Assembly: GCA_023382655.1 (NCBI GenBank)
Contig: JAHDWK010000013.1
Location: forward strand, 1-64,000
Direction: 5' to 3'
Origin: Anaerolineae bacterium
GTDB taxonomy: Bacteria > Chloroflexota > Anaerolineae > Promineifilales > Promineifilaceae
DNA: 64,000 nt
A model generated the notes under the pieces. The model made no database searches. It was not told the origin of the DNA and worked only from the letters and a program-made list of their open reading frames with translations. Shown here piece after piece: positions 7,654 through 15,920 of the stretch; the stretch's first letter is position 1, and every line of letters starts with the position of its first letter. A program made the position numbers and the translations under genes.

Positions 7654-7880
7654 ACGGCCGTTAACGGAGCCACCCGTCCCTTCTTACTTGTGAAGAGGGC
7701 GAGGCAGTTGGTGATGATGTTGACCGGGTAAGCCAATCAATTTACCCAACTGCCTTGCCCCTACGGGTTCAAAAGGTCACTCCCAGGGGGTTTTGGCTGT
7801 CCACTTCATTCCGGCGACTTCCAGCCTATTGGTCTGCCGGTCTCTGTGACGGGCTGAACAGCTACTCGTCCTGATCATCG
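7654..7880 (-). promoter_or_regulatory. T-box riboswitch upstream of asd
   Basis: Read on the minus strand, the leader shows a T-box stem I start (AGGACGAGTAGC, then CACAGAGACCGGC and GCCGGAATGAAGTGGACAGC) and a long middle hairpin (GGCAGTTGG/CCAACTGCC). The antiterminator ends it: ACGG, bulge GTGGCT, CCG-TTAA-CGG, CCGT (7654-7677), a clean helix A1 and A2. The bulge UGGC would pair with a tRNA 3' end of GCCA. The specifier region reads AAAACCCC after ACAGCC and could hold AAA (Lys), AAC (Asn) or ACC (Thr); I cannot choose. The element would sense uncharged tRNA and let transcription pass into asd. Confidence 0.7.
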
Positions 7881-7917
7881 TTTTTTAAGACCTATCAGGT
7901 CTACCAGATTGGGCGGA

Positions 7918-7945
7918 ATTATAAGATGTGTAGATAACCTGTCAA
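7918..7945 (-). promoter_or_regulatory. Consensus promoter for the asd leader
   Basis: On the minus strand TTGACA (7940-7945), 16 bases, TATAAT (7918-7923): both hexamers match the sigma-70 consensus perfectly. It overlaps the last codons of the KAP NTPase gene and would start transcription near 7911, just ahead of the T-box. Confidence 0.85.
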
Positions 7946-10900
7946 GCCGCAGCCTTTTTTTCAGATTCTTCTGCCGAAGCTTCAGACTGTCGCGCCGCTA
8001 CCGCCGACAAGGTCGCCATCATTTCGCCAGGATCATAGCCGATGTCACCCACAAAACAGAAGGAGCGCACCAGGTTGAACGTCCTGAGGTCAATCTGACT
8101 GAGGGGGATCTTCGGGAGCAACACGGCCGTGTCCGCCATTAACTGCTGCCATTCCTGGGCACTATAGGTGTCTTTCTCATCTTCCGGCTGCTGCTTCCTG
8201 ACGTATTCGCCTATCGCTGTGTCTGCGGCGTCCCGGATTTGGCGCGACATGCCTTCAAACAGGTCGCGGGTCTGGTTGGGATACCGCTCCGACAGCGCCA
8301 GCATCGCCATAATCACCTCCACCATTTCCAGGTTGTCCGGTTCGCTGCCTTCACGGTACCAGATGATCTTGAGCAGCTTGTACACATTCGCCAGCCGTTT
8401 AATGGCGCGCGGCGTCATCACCACTTGCTGGCAGCACGTTTGCATCCGTGCATATTCATCCGGGCTGATTTCAATGGCTTGCACGGGCAGGTCGGTTTCC
8501 GGTTCACGGCCGTCGGCTGTTTCCTCTGGTGACTCGGCTGGCTCTGGCCGACGATCATGTTGATCGGAATCAGTTGGAGCGCCATCGCCATTCACGGCCG
8601 TACTCACGCCACCCGTCTCACCCTCCACCGATTCCGTCGGCGCCGGTCGAGACACAATCACCTGCTTCTCTAAATAACCGGCGACGGCTACATCTTCAAT
8701 TGGCTGCACACCATACGGAATCTGGATGATTTTTTCGATGTAATCCAGACCGGAGGGTGCGCCGCGCCGCGTCAGGATACCCTTGTACACCGTTTCCAGC
8801 GCCCGCGTAATGAAACGCACGTCAATCGCCAGCACCACGATGAACAGGTCAGTCTTTAAGAGAAGTTGCACCGCTTCCAGCACTTCCACCACCCGCAGCG
8901 GCGGGCAACGATCCAGGTCATCAATGTAGAGGATGACCCGCGCCGGGCCACGAGGGAACAGTTTGTGCCCTTCGGCCGTCAGGCTGTCGCTCAGTTCTCG
9001 CAGGTCCCGCTGTACCTGGTGCATCAACCCCAACTCCTTCTCGTAAATGGCCTCATCCAGCCGGGAACTGACAAAATCGAGCAGGGAGACGTAGGTGGCG
9101 GTGATGCCCACCCGCTGCCGCTGCCGTTTGGCTTTGGCTTCCAGGGTGGCAATCTCTTCTTCCAGGCCGGGGATATTGGTCTCTGGCAAAGCGGCCGTCT
9201 GATCGTTCTTTTTCATCTGGTTAAACTCTTTCGTCTGCTCGGCCAATTTTTGCTGGATGCGTTCTTCACGGCCCTCTTCCAGCCGATTCTTTTCCGCCTC
9301 CACTTGCAGCCGGTAAGCCACAAAACTCTGGCGAATCAGGTTCAGCCATTTGTCGTAACTGCGCAAAAAAGCCATGACTACCGAACCGGCAGTTAATACC
9401 AGGCCGGGGAGCTGGATGGTCACGTTTTCGCTCACCCATATCACCGCCGCCAGGAACAACGCCAGCAGCAAAAAGGCGGCAAATTCCGTGGGATTATTGC
9501 GAATCATTTGCCAGACAGCGGCGCCGTTGGTCAGCGTTTGGCGGATGGAGGGGGAATCGGTGGGTTCAACGGCCGTAAACATTTGCCTGATCGTTTCCGT
9601 GGCGGCCCCAAATTGCTGTTTGAACGCATTTTGCAGGGGCAACCAGGCTGCTTCCCGCGCCTTGTCCGCGATCTCCTTATCCACCTCTTCCCGCAGTTGC
9701 AGCCGCGCCTTTTCTAATTGAGTCTGTTTTTCCGCCAGTGTTTCTTCTGTCTGGTGTAGTTCCGTGAGTTCCGCTTCTTTTAGCTGGCGTAGTTCCGCCC
9801 ACAGGAGTTCCTGGGATTGCACTTTTTTATCCAGGTCGGCCGCAAAATTAACAATGTCTTGCACCTGGCGGCTTTTCAAATCGGGCTGCGCCAGCGCTTC
9901 CCACACCGCGCCGCCTCTTTGCAGAACCTGGGCCAACCTCCCCTCTTGTTCGGTTGTTAGTGTCTGTGTGCCGGTTTCGGTGATACCGGCCAACGTTTTC
10001 GCCACTTCCCGTTCACGGGTCAGTTGGGCGTTTAGCTCATAGAAGATCGTTTGCATCAGGCTGGCCCACAAATTGGATTTGGCATAGGTCCAGGCGTCAA
10101 ACTTGATCTGGTACACATGGCCGACATAGGGAAAGTTGGGCGTAGCCGGACGGCCGCGCAGATGGGCAACCCGCTCCTGCATGAGGTGCATCACAAACGA
10201 TTTGCCACTGCCCCAGCCACCCAACACCCCCACCGCCAGCGGTGGATGGAGGTCATTGAGCATACACATTTCGGCCAGGGCGTACACGGCCGTTTCCACC
10301 TGCAACAGATCGCGCCCCATCGGTTCATCATTCACTGCCGCTTGCGGTCGTTTGAAAAAGCGCTGCCGCAGCGCCGCCAACACTTCCGGTTTGATGGTGG
10401 TGAAGATGATCTCCTCCAGCGCCGCCGGGTCGCCGGGGGTAATCGGGGGAATAGCGGCCAGGATAGCGTCCACCATGGCCAGCGCCACCTCTTGTTCGGA
10501 CAAACCGCCCGTACCCGCCCCCAGCGCCGGGAGCGTCAGACGGTGCAGCCCATTGGAAATGGCTAACTGCACAATGGCGGTGGCGGCAGCGGCGGCATTG
10601 GCAACGGTACGGCCGTGACCATCATTGGCGGTAGCGGCGATGACTTTGCGGTTTGTACCGGGCACTGTCCAAAAGTCAGTGCTGTTTTGCATCAAGATGA
10701 ACGGCGCGACCGGCGTCAGTTCCGATGGCGTCCGGCTGGTGACGGTCTGAACAAAGGCTTCGTCTGGCGACGCAACCTGGATGGTTGCCAGCGCGTTTTC
10801 CAGCTCTTGGGCCAGGAAGCCAGGGCTGAATTCTCGACCAAAACCAAGCGGCAGCACAAAGGCGTCCACCGGCAGATTCCAAGGCTGGCGCGTCATCAGG

Positions 10901-11439
10901 CTAAAAATGCGGACGCCATGCCGTTCGGTGAGCAGTGTGCCGTTGGGGGTGGTGATCGTTTGGAAAGGATTGGGGGGCGCGGCTGTACTGCTATTACCCT
11001 GCCCTGCAATGCCCATCGGGATAGTAAATCCAGCCCCGTTGCCATCTGTAACAGGGGTGGGAACGGCCGTTTCCGCTGGGTCCGCCAACGGTTGGCTATC
11101 GTCAGGCAGTATGGTCTGTTCATACGGCGGATTCTCGATTTGCACGGAACCAGAGCCGCTTGTTTTTCGTGCTGGGCCTCGTGGCGCTTGTTGAGCGGGT
11201 TCAGGAGTATCCCAATCTATATTGGGGCGGGCGCGTTGGATGGTGTTGATGAGGTCGTCAGTATGGCCGTGCCGCTCACAGTATTTGATCAGTTCCAGAA
11301 TCTTTTCCGTTTTGGAGTCACCACCCAGGTTTTCGTAATCAATGCCCAGCGTAAAACAAAGCTCAATCAACTCATCCGTGTTGAAATAATCATTTAGGGT
11401 GTCACGCAACTGCTGCGGCGATACCATTTGTGCGGCCAT
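7942..11439 (-). CDS. EAD - macro-like - KAP P-loop NTPase, membrane protein
   Basis: About 1165 residues. Residues about 5-70 (LRDTLNDYFNTDELIELCFT, YENLGG) resemble a death-like effector-associated domain. Residues about 165-370 resemble a macro domain, with LPALGAGTGGLSEQE as the phosphate-binding loop. A KAP NTPase follows: Walker A GGWGSGKS (about 405), Walker B RVILYIDDLDRCPP (about 835), with coiled coil and two membrane helices (about 650-690) inserted. The start at ATG 11439 has AGGAG 8 bases upstream; a longer frame from GTG 11520 has none. KAP NTPases and EAD domains are both known from bacterial conflict and antiphage signalling; the macro domain suggests NAD or ADP-ribose sensing. 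No partner gene with a matching EAD is in the window. Function in defence is inference. Confidence 0.82.
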   Translation of the reverse strand: MAAQMVSPQQLRDTLNDYFNTDELIELCFTLGIDYENLGGDSKTEKILELIKYCERHGHTDDLINTIQRARPNIDWDTPEPAQQAPRGPARKTSGSGSVQIENPPYEQTILPDDSQPLADPAETAVPTPVTDGNGAGFTIPMGIAGQGNSSTAAPPNPFQTITTPNGTLLTERHGVRIFSLMTRQPWNLPVDAFVLPLGFGREFSPGFLAQELENALATIQVASPDEAFVQTVTSRTPSELTPVAPFILMQNSTDFWTVPGTNRKVIAATANDGHGRTVANAAAAATAIVQLAISNGLHRLTLPALGAGTGGLSEQEVALAMVDAILAAIPPITPGDPAALEEIIFTTIKPEVLAALRQRFFKRPQAAVNDEPMGRDLLQVETAVYALAEMCMLNDLHPPLAVGVLGGWGSGKSFVMHLMQERVAHLRGRPATPNFPYVGHVYQIKFDAWTYAKSNLWASLMQTIFYELNAQLTREREVAKTLAGITETGTQTLTTEQEGRLAQVLQRGGAVWEALAQPDLKSRQVQDIVNFAADLDKKVQSQELLWAELRQLKEAELTELHQTEETLAEKQTQLEKARLQLREEVDKEIADKAREAAWLPLQNAFKQQFGAATETIRQMFTAVEPTDSPSIRQTLTNGAAVWQMIRNNPTEFAAFLLLALFLAAVIWVSENVTIQLPGLVLTAGSVVMAFLRSYDKWLNLIRQSFVAYRLQVEAEKNRLEEGREERIQQKLAEQTKEFNQMKKNDQTAALPETNIPGLEEEIATLEAKAKRQRQRVGITATYVSLLDFVSSRLDEAIYEKELGLMHQVQRDLRELSDSLTAEGHKLFPRGPARVILYIDDLDRCPPLRVVEVLEAVQLLLKTDLFIVVLAIDVRFITRALETVYKGILTRRGAPSGLDYIEKIIQIPYGVQPIEDVAVAGYLEKQVIVSRPAPTESVEGETGGVSTAVNGDGAPTDSDQHDRRPEPAESPEETADGREPETDLPVQAIEISPDEYARMQTCCQQVVMTPRAIKRLANVYKLLKIIWYREGSEPDNLEMVEVIMAMLALSERYPNQTRDLFEGMSRQIRDAADTAIGEYVRKQQPEDEKDTYSAQEWQQLMADTAVLLPKIPLSQIDLRTFNLVRSFCFVGDIGYDPGEMMATLSAVAARQSEASAEESEKKAAA

Positions 11440-11604
11440 ATTTGATTCTCCTGGCATCCCCTTGTGCCCGACAGGGGTTATTGTAGGCGAAGCCGCCAGA
11501 TGATTCAACGCCGTCGCCACCGGGAATGAAATTCCCAGGCTTACACAAGAAGTACGCTAAAGCGCACTTCATGAAAATGTGCCGCACACTTGGGGTAGTT
11601 TTGC

Positions 11605-11627
11605 AACGCACATTCAGTGCGTTTTTT
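11605..11627 (+). terminator. Orphan terminator-like hairpin
   Basis: AACGCAC-ATTCA-GTGCGTT followed by TTTT on the plus strand. No annotated plus-strand gene ends here, so it may end a small RNA or be chance. Confidence 0.35.
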
Positions 11628-11715
11628 GTCTCAGACGCCGGATTGCATCCGCTGGTTTAACGGCCGTCACAATACGTCACCCCAAATCCACCCGTGCCTG
11701 TACGCAGAAACACAC

Positions 11716-11757
11716 AGAGGCAGATAGGCATGGAGTTCTCCATACCAATCTGCCTCT
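11716..11757. terminator. Long hairpin downstream of ssb
   Basis: AGAGGCAGATAGGCATGGAG and its near-perfect inverse CTCCATACCAATCTGCCTCT flank TT; about 18 of 20 pairs. It sits 42 bp after the ssb stop on the minus strand and probably ends the ssb transcript, though no long T tract follows. Confidence 0.55.
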
Positions 11758-11767
11758 TTGGCAACGT

Positions 11768-11795
11768 TCGTAGTAACGGCTTTAGCCGGTCTTAA
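11768..11795. repeat. CGTAGTAACGGCTTTAGCCG repeat
   Basis: Short hairpin unit (GGCTTTAGCC) related in sequence to the GTAGTAGGCGATTTATCGCC units at 7592 and 20913; located directly after the ssb stop. Confidence 0.5.
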
Positions 11796-11798
11796 CCG

Positions 11799-12227
11799 CT
11801 AAAACGGAATGTCATCCTCTTCGTGAGCCGGCGCCCCCTGGTATCCTTCATCAGCACCGTCGGTGACCCCGCCATCTTCCGCGCGTCCGCTGAGGAAACG
11901 CACTGTATCGGCCACCACTTCAAAACTGGCGCTCATGGTGCCATCCTGTCGGGTCCACAAACGCGGCCCACCGGTGTTCGGGTCTGGTTTGATGCGCCCT
12001 TCCACCAGCACTTTGCTGCCTTTAGTCAGGTATTGGTTAGCCGTTTCGGCTTGCCGCCGCCAGACCTCAATGCGGAACCAGGTGGTTTCTTCGTGAGGCT
12101 GCCCATCCGCGCCTGTCCAGCGACGGCTGGAAGCGACACTGAAATTGGTCACGGCCGTGCCATCTGGCATATACCGCATTTCTGGGTCCCGCCCTAAGTT
12201 GCCTACAACAATAATTTTTTGATACAT
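11799..12227 (-). CDS. ssb: Single-stranded DNA-binding protein
   Basis: 142 residues. The OB-fold opening MYQKIIVVGNLGRDPEMRY and the strand TTWFRIEVWRRQAE are canonical SSB; the low-complexity linker and acidic tip DDIPF at the C-terminus recruit replication and repair partners. GGAGAG precedes the ATG. SSB coats single-stranded DNA in replication, recombination and repair. The gene is monocistronic here rather than between rpsF and rpsR, and its promoter region holds an SOS-box-like sequence, pointing to a DNA-damage-linked copy; other ssb genes may exist elsewhere in the genome. Confidence 0.95.
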   Translation of the reverse strand: MYQKIIVVGNLGRDPEMRYMPDGTAVTNFSVASSRRWTGADGQPHEETTWFRIEVWRRQAETANQYLTKGSKVLVEGRIKPDPNTGGPRLWTRQDGTMSASFEVVADTVRFLSGRAEDGGVTDGADEGYQGAPAHEEDDIPF

Positions 12228-12372
12228 GCGACACTCTCCTTTTTTTGTGTATGGCTATGGCTGGCGCTTTGTTCGAGTCAGCACAACATCGGGAAATAAG
12301 ACCATAGTATTACCCTTTTTGTACTAAAAAACAAGCCCACGTCCATGCCATTGCGCCCATATTTTGCGGTAA

Positions 12373-12401
12373 ATTATAGCACATATGTTCTAAATCCACA
12401 A
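12373..12401 (-). promoter_or_regulatory. ssb promoter with SOS-box-like operator
   Basis: On the minus strand TTGTGG (12396-12401), 17 bases, TATAAT (12373-12378). The spacer contains GAACATATGTGC (12379-12390), one base away from the GAACnnnnGTTC box of Gram-positive LexA, and the wider sequence is nearly palindromic (TAGCACATATGTTCTA). LexA binding here is inference. Confidence 0.5.
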
Positions 12402-12509
12402 GCTGCGCCACAATATGTTGCCTGTTTACTCTCCGCCGCGTAAGATGTAATCAGGCTGGCAACATGACGCCAGAAATTTGAACATTCAGGCGCTTACCAG
12501 GATAAACTA

Positions 12510-15500
12510 TTGGACACGGCCGTACCCCCACTTCCACCTCCCTCCTCATCACCGCTGACTGGGGCTGCCTGGCAAAACCAGGAGCAGTATCTGAGTTTGC
12601 TCACCCAAATCACCAATGAAGCCGCCTCCATCCTTGATTTCCACCAAATGCTGCAATCGGTCACGCACAATCTGCGGCGATTATTGGCCGCCGATGGCTG
12701 CTACATCACCACCTGGGATCCTCTTCGCCAGGAAATTAAACCCCTGGCGGGCTCTGGTCCCTATGAAGACAGTTATGCCGCCATGCCCCCTCTACCGGAC
12801 AAAGATACTTTCACGAAAGCCGTGTTGCAGCAAGAACACGTCATTGCTGTGCCTGATGCCCGTACTTCCCCCTACCATCAGGTACGCATTGTCACCCGGC
12901 TGCAAGTAGCCGGTCTGTTGGGCATCCCCCTTATGGCGCTGGGGCAGAAAATGGGCGCCCTGATGCTCACGTTTCAGGAACCACACCAGTTCACTGCTGA
13001 AGAAATTCAGCGGGCCGAACAAGCGGCTACCCCCATCGCCCTGGCCATTGCCAAAGCCAGACTGCTGCACCAGGAACAAGAACAACGCGCTCTGGCGGAA
13101 GCACTGCGCGAAGCCGGGGCCATCATCAACGAGACGCTAGATTTTGACCAATTGTTAGACCGCATTCTGACGCAAATTGCCCGGGTGGTACCCTATGATT
13201 CAGCCAACATCATGTCGGTGGAACACGGCCGTGCCCGCATCATTCGCCACGTTGGCTATGAGCAAACGAGTCCGGCATTACTACCAATAATTCCAACATT
13301 GGTCTTCGATGTGGACACCACGGCAAACTTGCGCCAGATGGTGCAAACCCGGCAGCCGTTGATCATTTCAGATACCACAACTTATCCAGGATGGGCCAAA
13401 CCCCATGGCCTCTTTCGTGCCTGGGTTGGTGTGCCCATTGTGGTGCGCAACCAGGTGACGGCGCTAATTGCACTGGACAAAAATGAGCCGGATTTTTACC
13501 AGCCGGAGCATGTGGCTCGTTTGTCTACTTTTGCCAACCAGGTGGCGTTGGCCTGGCGCAATGCCGATCTGCACAAAGCGGCGCAGCGCCAGCTAGAGGA
13601 GATGTTTGCTTTACAAGCTCTGACCCAGGCCGCCGCCCAGGCCGTCAGCGAAGATGATTTAATTGAAAAAGCTACCGAGATCATTGGCGATACCCTCTAC
13701 CCTCATAACTTTGGCGTCCTGCTTTTGGCCGAACAAACATCTACCTTATGCCCCCACGCTTCCTATCGCATCAGGGGCCGGCAACTTCCCTTTCCCCCCT
13801 TTCCTGCTACCCAGGGCATTGTCGGACGGGTAGCTCAGACGGGAAAACCCTATCGCTGCCCGGATGTACAACAAGACTCTATTTATGTAAACATTGATCC
13901 GGAGACTCGTTCAGAGTTATGTGTCCCCATTTTTGCCGGTAAACACCTGATTGGGGTGGTTAACGCGGAAAGCACCAGGCTGGATGCCTTCTCCGAAGGA
14001 GATGAACACTTACTGTTGACGTTTGCCCGTCAACTGGGGGTGGCTTTGGAGAAACTGCGTCTCTTTGCGGAAATACAGCAGCAGAGCGAAGAAATCAGAC
14101 AATGGGCGCATCGCTTGACGCTGCTACAAAATCTTAGCCACCAACTGGCCGGGTTGGTGAACATCCGCGAGGTAAGCCATACTTGTGCCGCTTATCTGGT
14201 GCAAAATTTCGGGTTCCTCAGCGTTTCCGTCCATCGCGTTGATGTTGAGGCACAGGAAGTGGTGTGTGAAGCTATGGTGGGGCCGAACCCAGAATTAATA
14301 CGACCAGGCATATACCGGCAAAAATTCGGCCAGGGACTAATTGGGCTGGTGGCGCAAACGGGTACGCCGCTGGTGGTGAATGACACGGCCGTACACTCCC
14401 ATTTTGTCCCCTCCCCGCGTATTTCCGTCTGCTCAGAGTTAGTCCTTCCCCTGCGGCGCGGCGACCAGCTAATCGGCGTCTTGAACGTAGACAGCACCCA
14501 CAAAAACGCTTTCACCGATACAGATGTCACCATCCTCACCATCGCCGGGGATCAACTCACCGCCGCCCTGGAACGCGCCCATTTATTTGCCCAAATCAGC
14601 CAACGCGCCGCCCGTTTTGAAGCCTTGTCTACCCTCTCCGCTGAACTGCGGGTGGCCGAAAACCTGGAGGAAATGCTGCCAGCCATTTTACAGCGAGCCA
14701 TGAGCGTGGTCGGCGGTTCTTTGGGCAGCCTATATCTGAAAGATAGCTCCGCTGATGTCATGGTCGCGCGTGGCGTCTACCCCCCTAAACCAGAGATGAT
14801 TGGACGCCAATTTCACCTGGGCGAAGGTATTATTGGGCATATTGCCGCTACCGGCGAAATTCATATTACAGAGAATATGTCCCAAAGCAGCCAGGCGCGC
14901 TTTTATGACCAGGAAAAAAGAATGGTTGAGCAACAGGTCATTCGCAGCGGCATAGGTCTGCCTTTGCGCGCCCAGGAACGTATCATTGGCGTCATGTACA
15001 TTAGCCTGCCGGAGGTCCATACGTTTACGGCCGAAGAGGTTGATTTTCTAGTGGCCATTTCGGAGGCAGCGGGCGGGGCGCTGGATCGGATGCTGGTATT
15101 GCAAACGCTGGAGGAACGGGTTGCCAAACGCACCCATGAATTGGAAGCGGCGAATGAAAAGTTGTTGGAATTGGACCGGTTAAAATCCCGCTTTATTTCC
15201 GAAGTATCACATGAACTGCGCACCCCCATCACCAACTTAAGCCTCTATCTGGATTTGTTGACACAGAGCAAACCGGAACGGCAGGCTTATTATATGAATG
15301 TGCTGCGGCGGCAAACCGACCGGCTGTCGCAGTTGATTGAGGATATCTTGAGCCTGTCTCGGCTGGAACTGGGCCGGGACAAAATAAGATTACAACCAAT
15401 AGATTTGAACGAGGTGGTGCGCACGGCCGTGTCCAACCTATCCCCACGTATCGCCGAAGCCGGCCTCACCCTGACTCAAAAGTTACACCCTGATCTGCCG

Positions 15501-15860
15501 TCAATCTATGGCGAATCCATTCAGCTTTCCCTGGCAGTGTCCCATTTGCTGAACAATGCCATTCAATTCACGCCTGCCGGCAGCATTGTGGCGCGTACCG
15601 GCCTTGATGAGGCGGGCACGGCCATTTACCTGCAAGTGATGGACACTGGCGAAGGCATTAACGCCGCCGACCTGCGCCACCTGTTTGATCGTTTCTATCG
15701 CGGCCAGCAGGCCACCCAATCAAACATCCCTGGTACCGGCCTGGGGTTGGCGATTGTAAAGGAAGTGGTAGATTTACATGGTGGCGATATTGAGGTGAAG
15801 AGCGTGGAAGGTGAAGGGAGTACGTTTACGGTGTGGCTGCCTGTGGCCGGTAATCGGTAA
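12510..15860 (+). CDS. Sensor histidine kinase with five GAF domains
   Basis: 1116 residues, no membrane helix, so cytoplasmic. Five GAF domains can be traced at about 20-185, 210-360, 385-525, 550-695 and 715-865. A short coiled coil leads into HisKA with the phospho-accepting His in SHELRTPITN (about 905), then HATPase_c with NNAIQFTP (N box), DTGEGI (G1) and GTGLGLAIVKEVVDLHGG (G2). The start is TTG 12510 with AGGA 7 bases upstream. No response regulator lies next to it; the nearest (59876-60562) is far away. GAF domains bind small ligands, cyclic nucleotides or chromophores. I see no obvious chromophore cysteine, so the signal is unknown. Confidence 0.88.
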   Translation: MDTAVPPLPPPSSSPLTGAAWQNQEQYLSLLTQITNEAASILDFHQMLQSVTHNLRRLLAADGCYITTWDPLRQEIKPLAGSGPYEDSYAAMPPLPDKDTFTKAVLQQEHVIAVPDARTSPYHQVRIVTRLQVAGLLGIPLMALGQKMGALMLTFQEPHQFTAEEIQRAEQAATPIALAIAKARLLHQEQEQRALAEALREAGAIINETLDFDQLLDRILTQIARVVPYDSANIMSVEHGRARIIRHVGYEQTSPALLPIIPTLVFDVDTTANLRQMVQTRQPLIISDTTTYPGWAKPHGLFRAWVGVPIVVRNQVTALIALDKNEPDFYQPEHVARLSTFANQVALAWRNADLHKAAQRQLEEMFALQALTQAAAQAVSEDDLIEKATEIIGDTLYPHNFGVLLLAEQTSTLCPHASYRIRGRQLPFPPFPATQGIVGRVAQTGKPYRCPDVQQDSIYVNIDPETRSELCVPIFAGKHLIGVVNAESTRLDAFSEGDEHLLLTFARQLGVALEKLRLFAEIQQQSEEIRQWAHRLTLLQNLSHQLAGLVNIREVSHTCAAYLVQNFGFLSVSVHRVDVEAQEVVCEAMVGPNPELIRPGIYRQKFGQGLIGLVAQTGTPLVVNDTAVHSHFVPSPRISVCSELVLPLRRGDQLIGVLNVDSTHKNAFTDTDVTILTIAGDQLTAALERAHLFAQISQRAARFEALSTLSAELRVAENLEEMLPAILQRAMSVVGGSLGSLYLKDSSADVMVARGVYPPKPEMIGRQFHLGEGIIGHIAATGEIHITENMSQSSQARFYDQEKRMVEQQVIRSGIGLPLRAQERIIGVMYISLPEVHTFTAEEVDFLVAISEAAGGALDRMLVLQTLEERVAKRTHELEAANEKLLELDRLKSRFISEVSHELRTPITNLSLYLDLLTQSKPERQAYYMNVLRRQTDRLSQLIEDILSLSRLELGRDKIRLQPIDLNEVVRTAVSNLSPRIAEAGLTLTQKLHPDLPSIYGESIQLSLAVSHLLNNAIQFTPAGSIVARTGLDEAGTAIYLQVMDTGEGINAADLRHLFDRFYRGQQATQSNIPGTGLGLAIVKEVVDLHGGDIEVKSVEGEGSTFTVWLPVAGNR

Positions 15861-15906
15861 TCCGTTATCGGTAATCGGTAATCGGATTACGGCTCACGGT
15901 TTACGA
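15850..15906. repeat. TAATCGG/TAATCCG short-repeat array
   Basis: Tandem GGTAATCG units followed by inverted forms (CGGATTACGG, CGGTTTACG). The array starts inside the last codons of the histidine kinase and supplies its stop codon. One of at least nine such arrays in the window. Confidence 0.7.
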
Positions 15907-15920
15907 AACAAGAGGAAAAG

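Noticed and set aside
11440..11520. Longer N-terminus for the KAP NTPase gene
   Set aside because: GTG 11520 has no ribosome-binding site; AGGAG fits ATG 11439.
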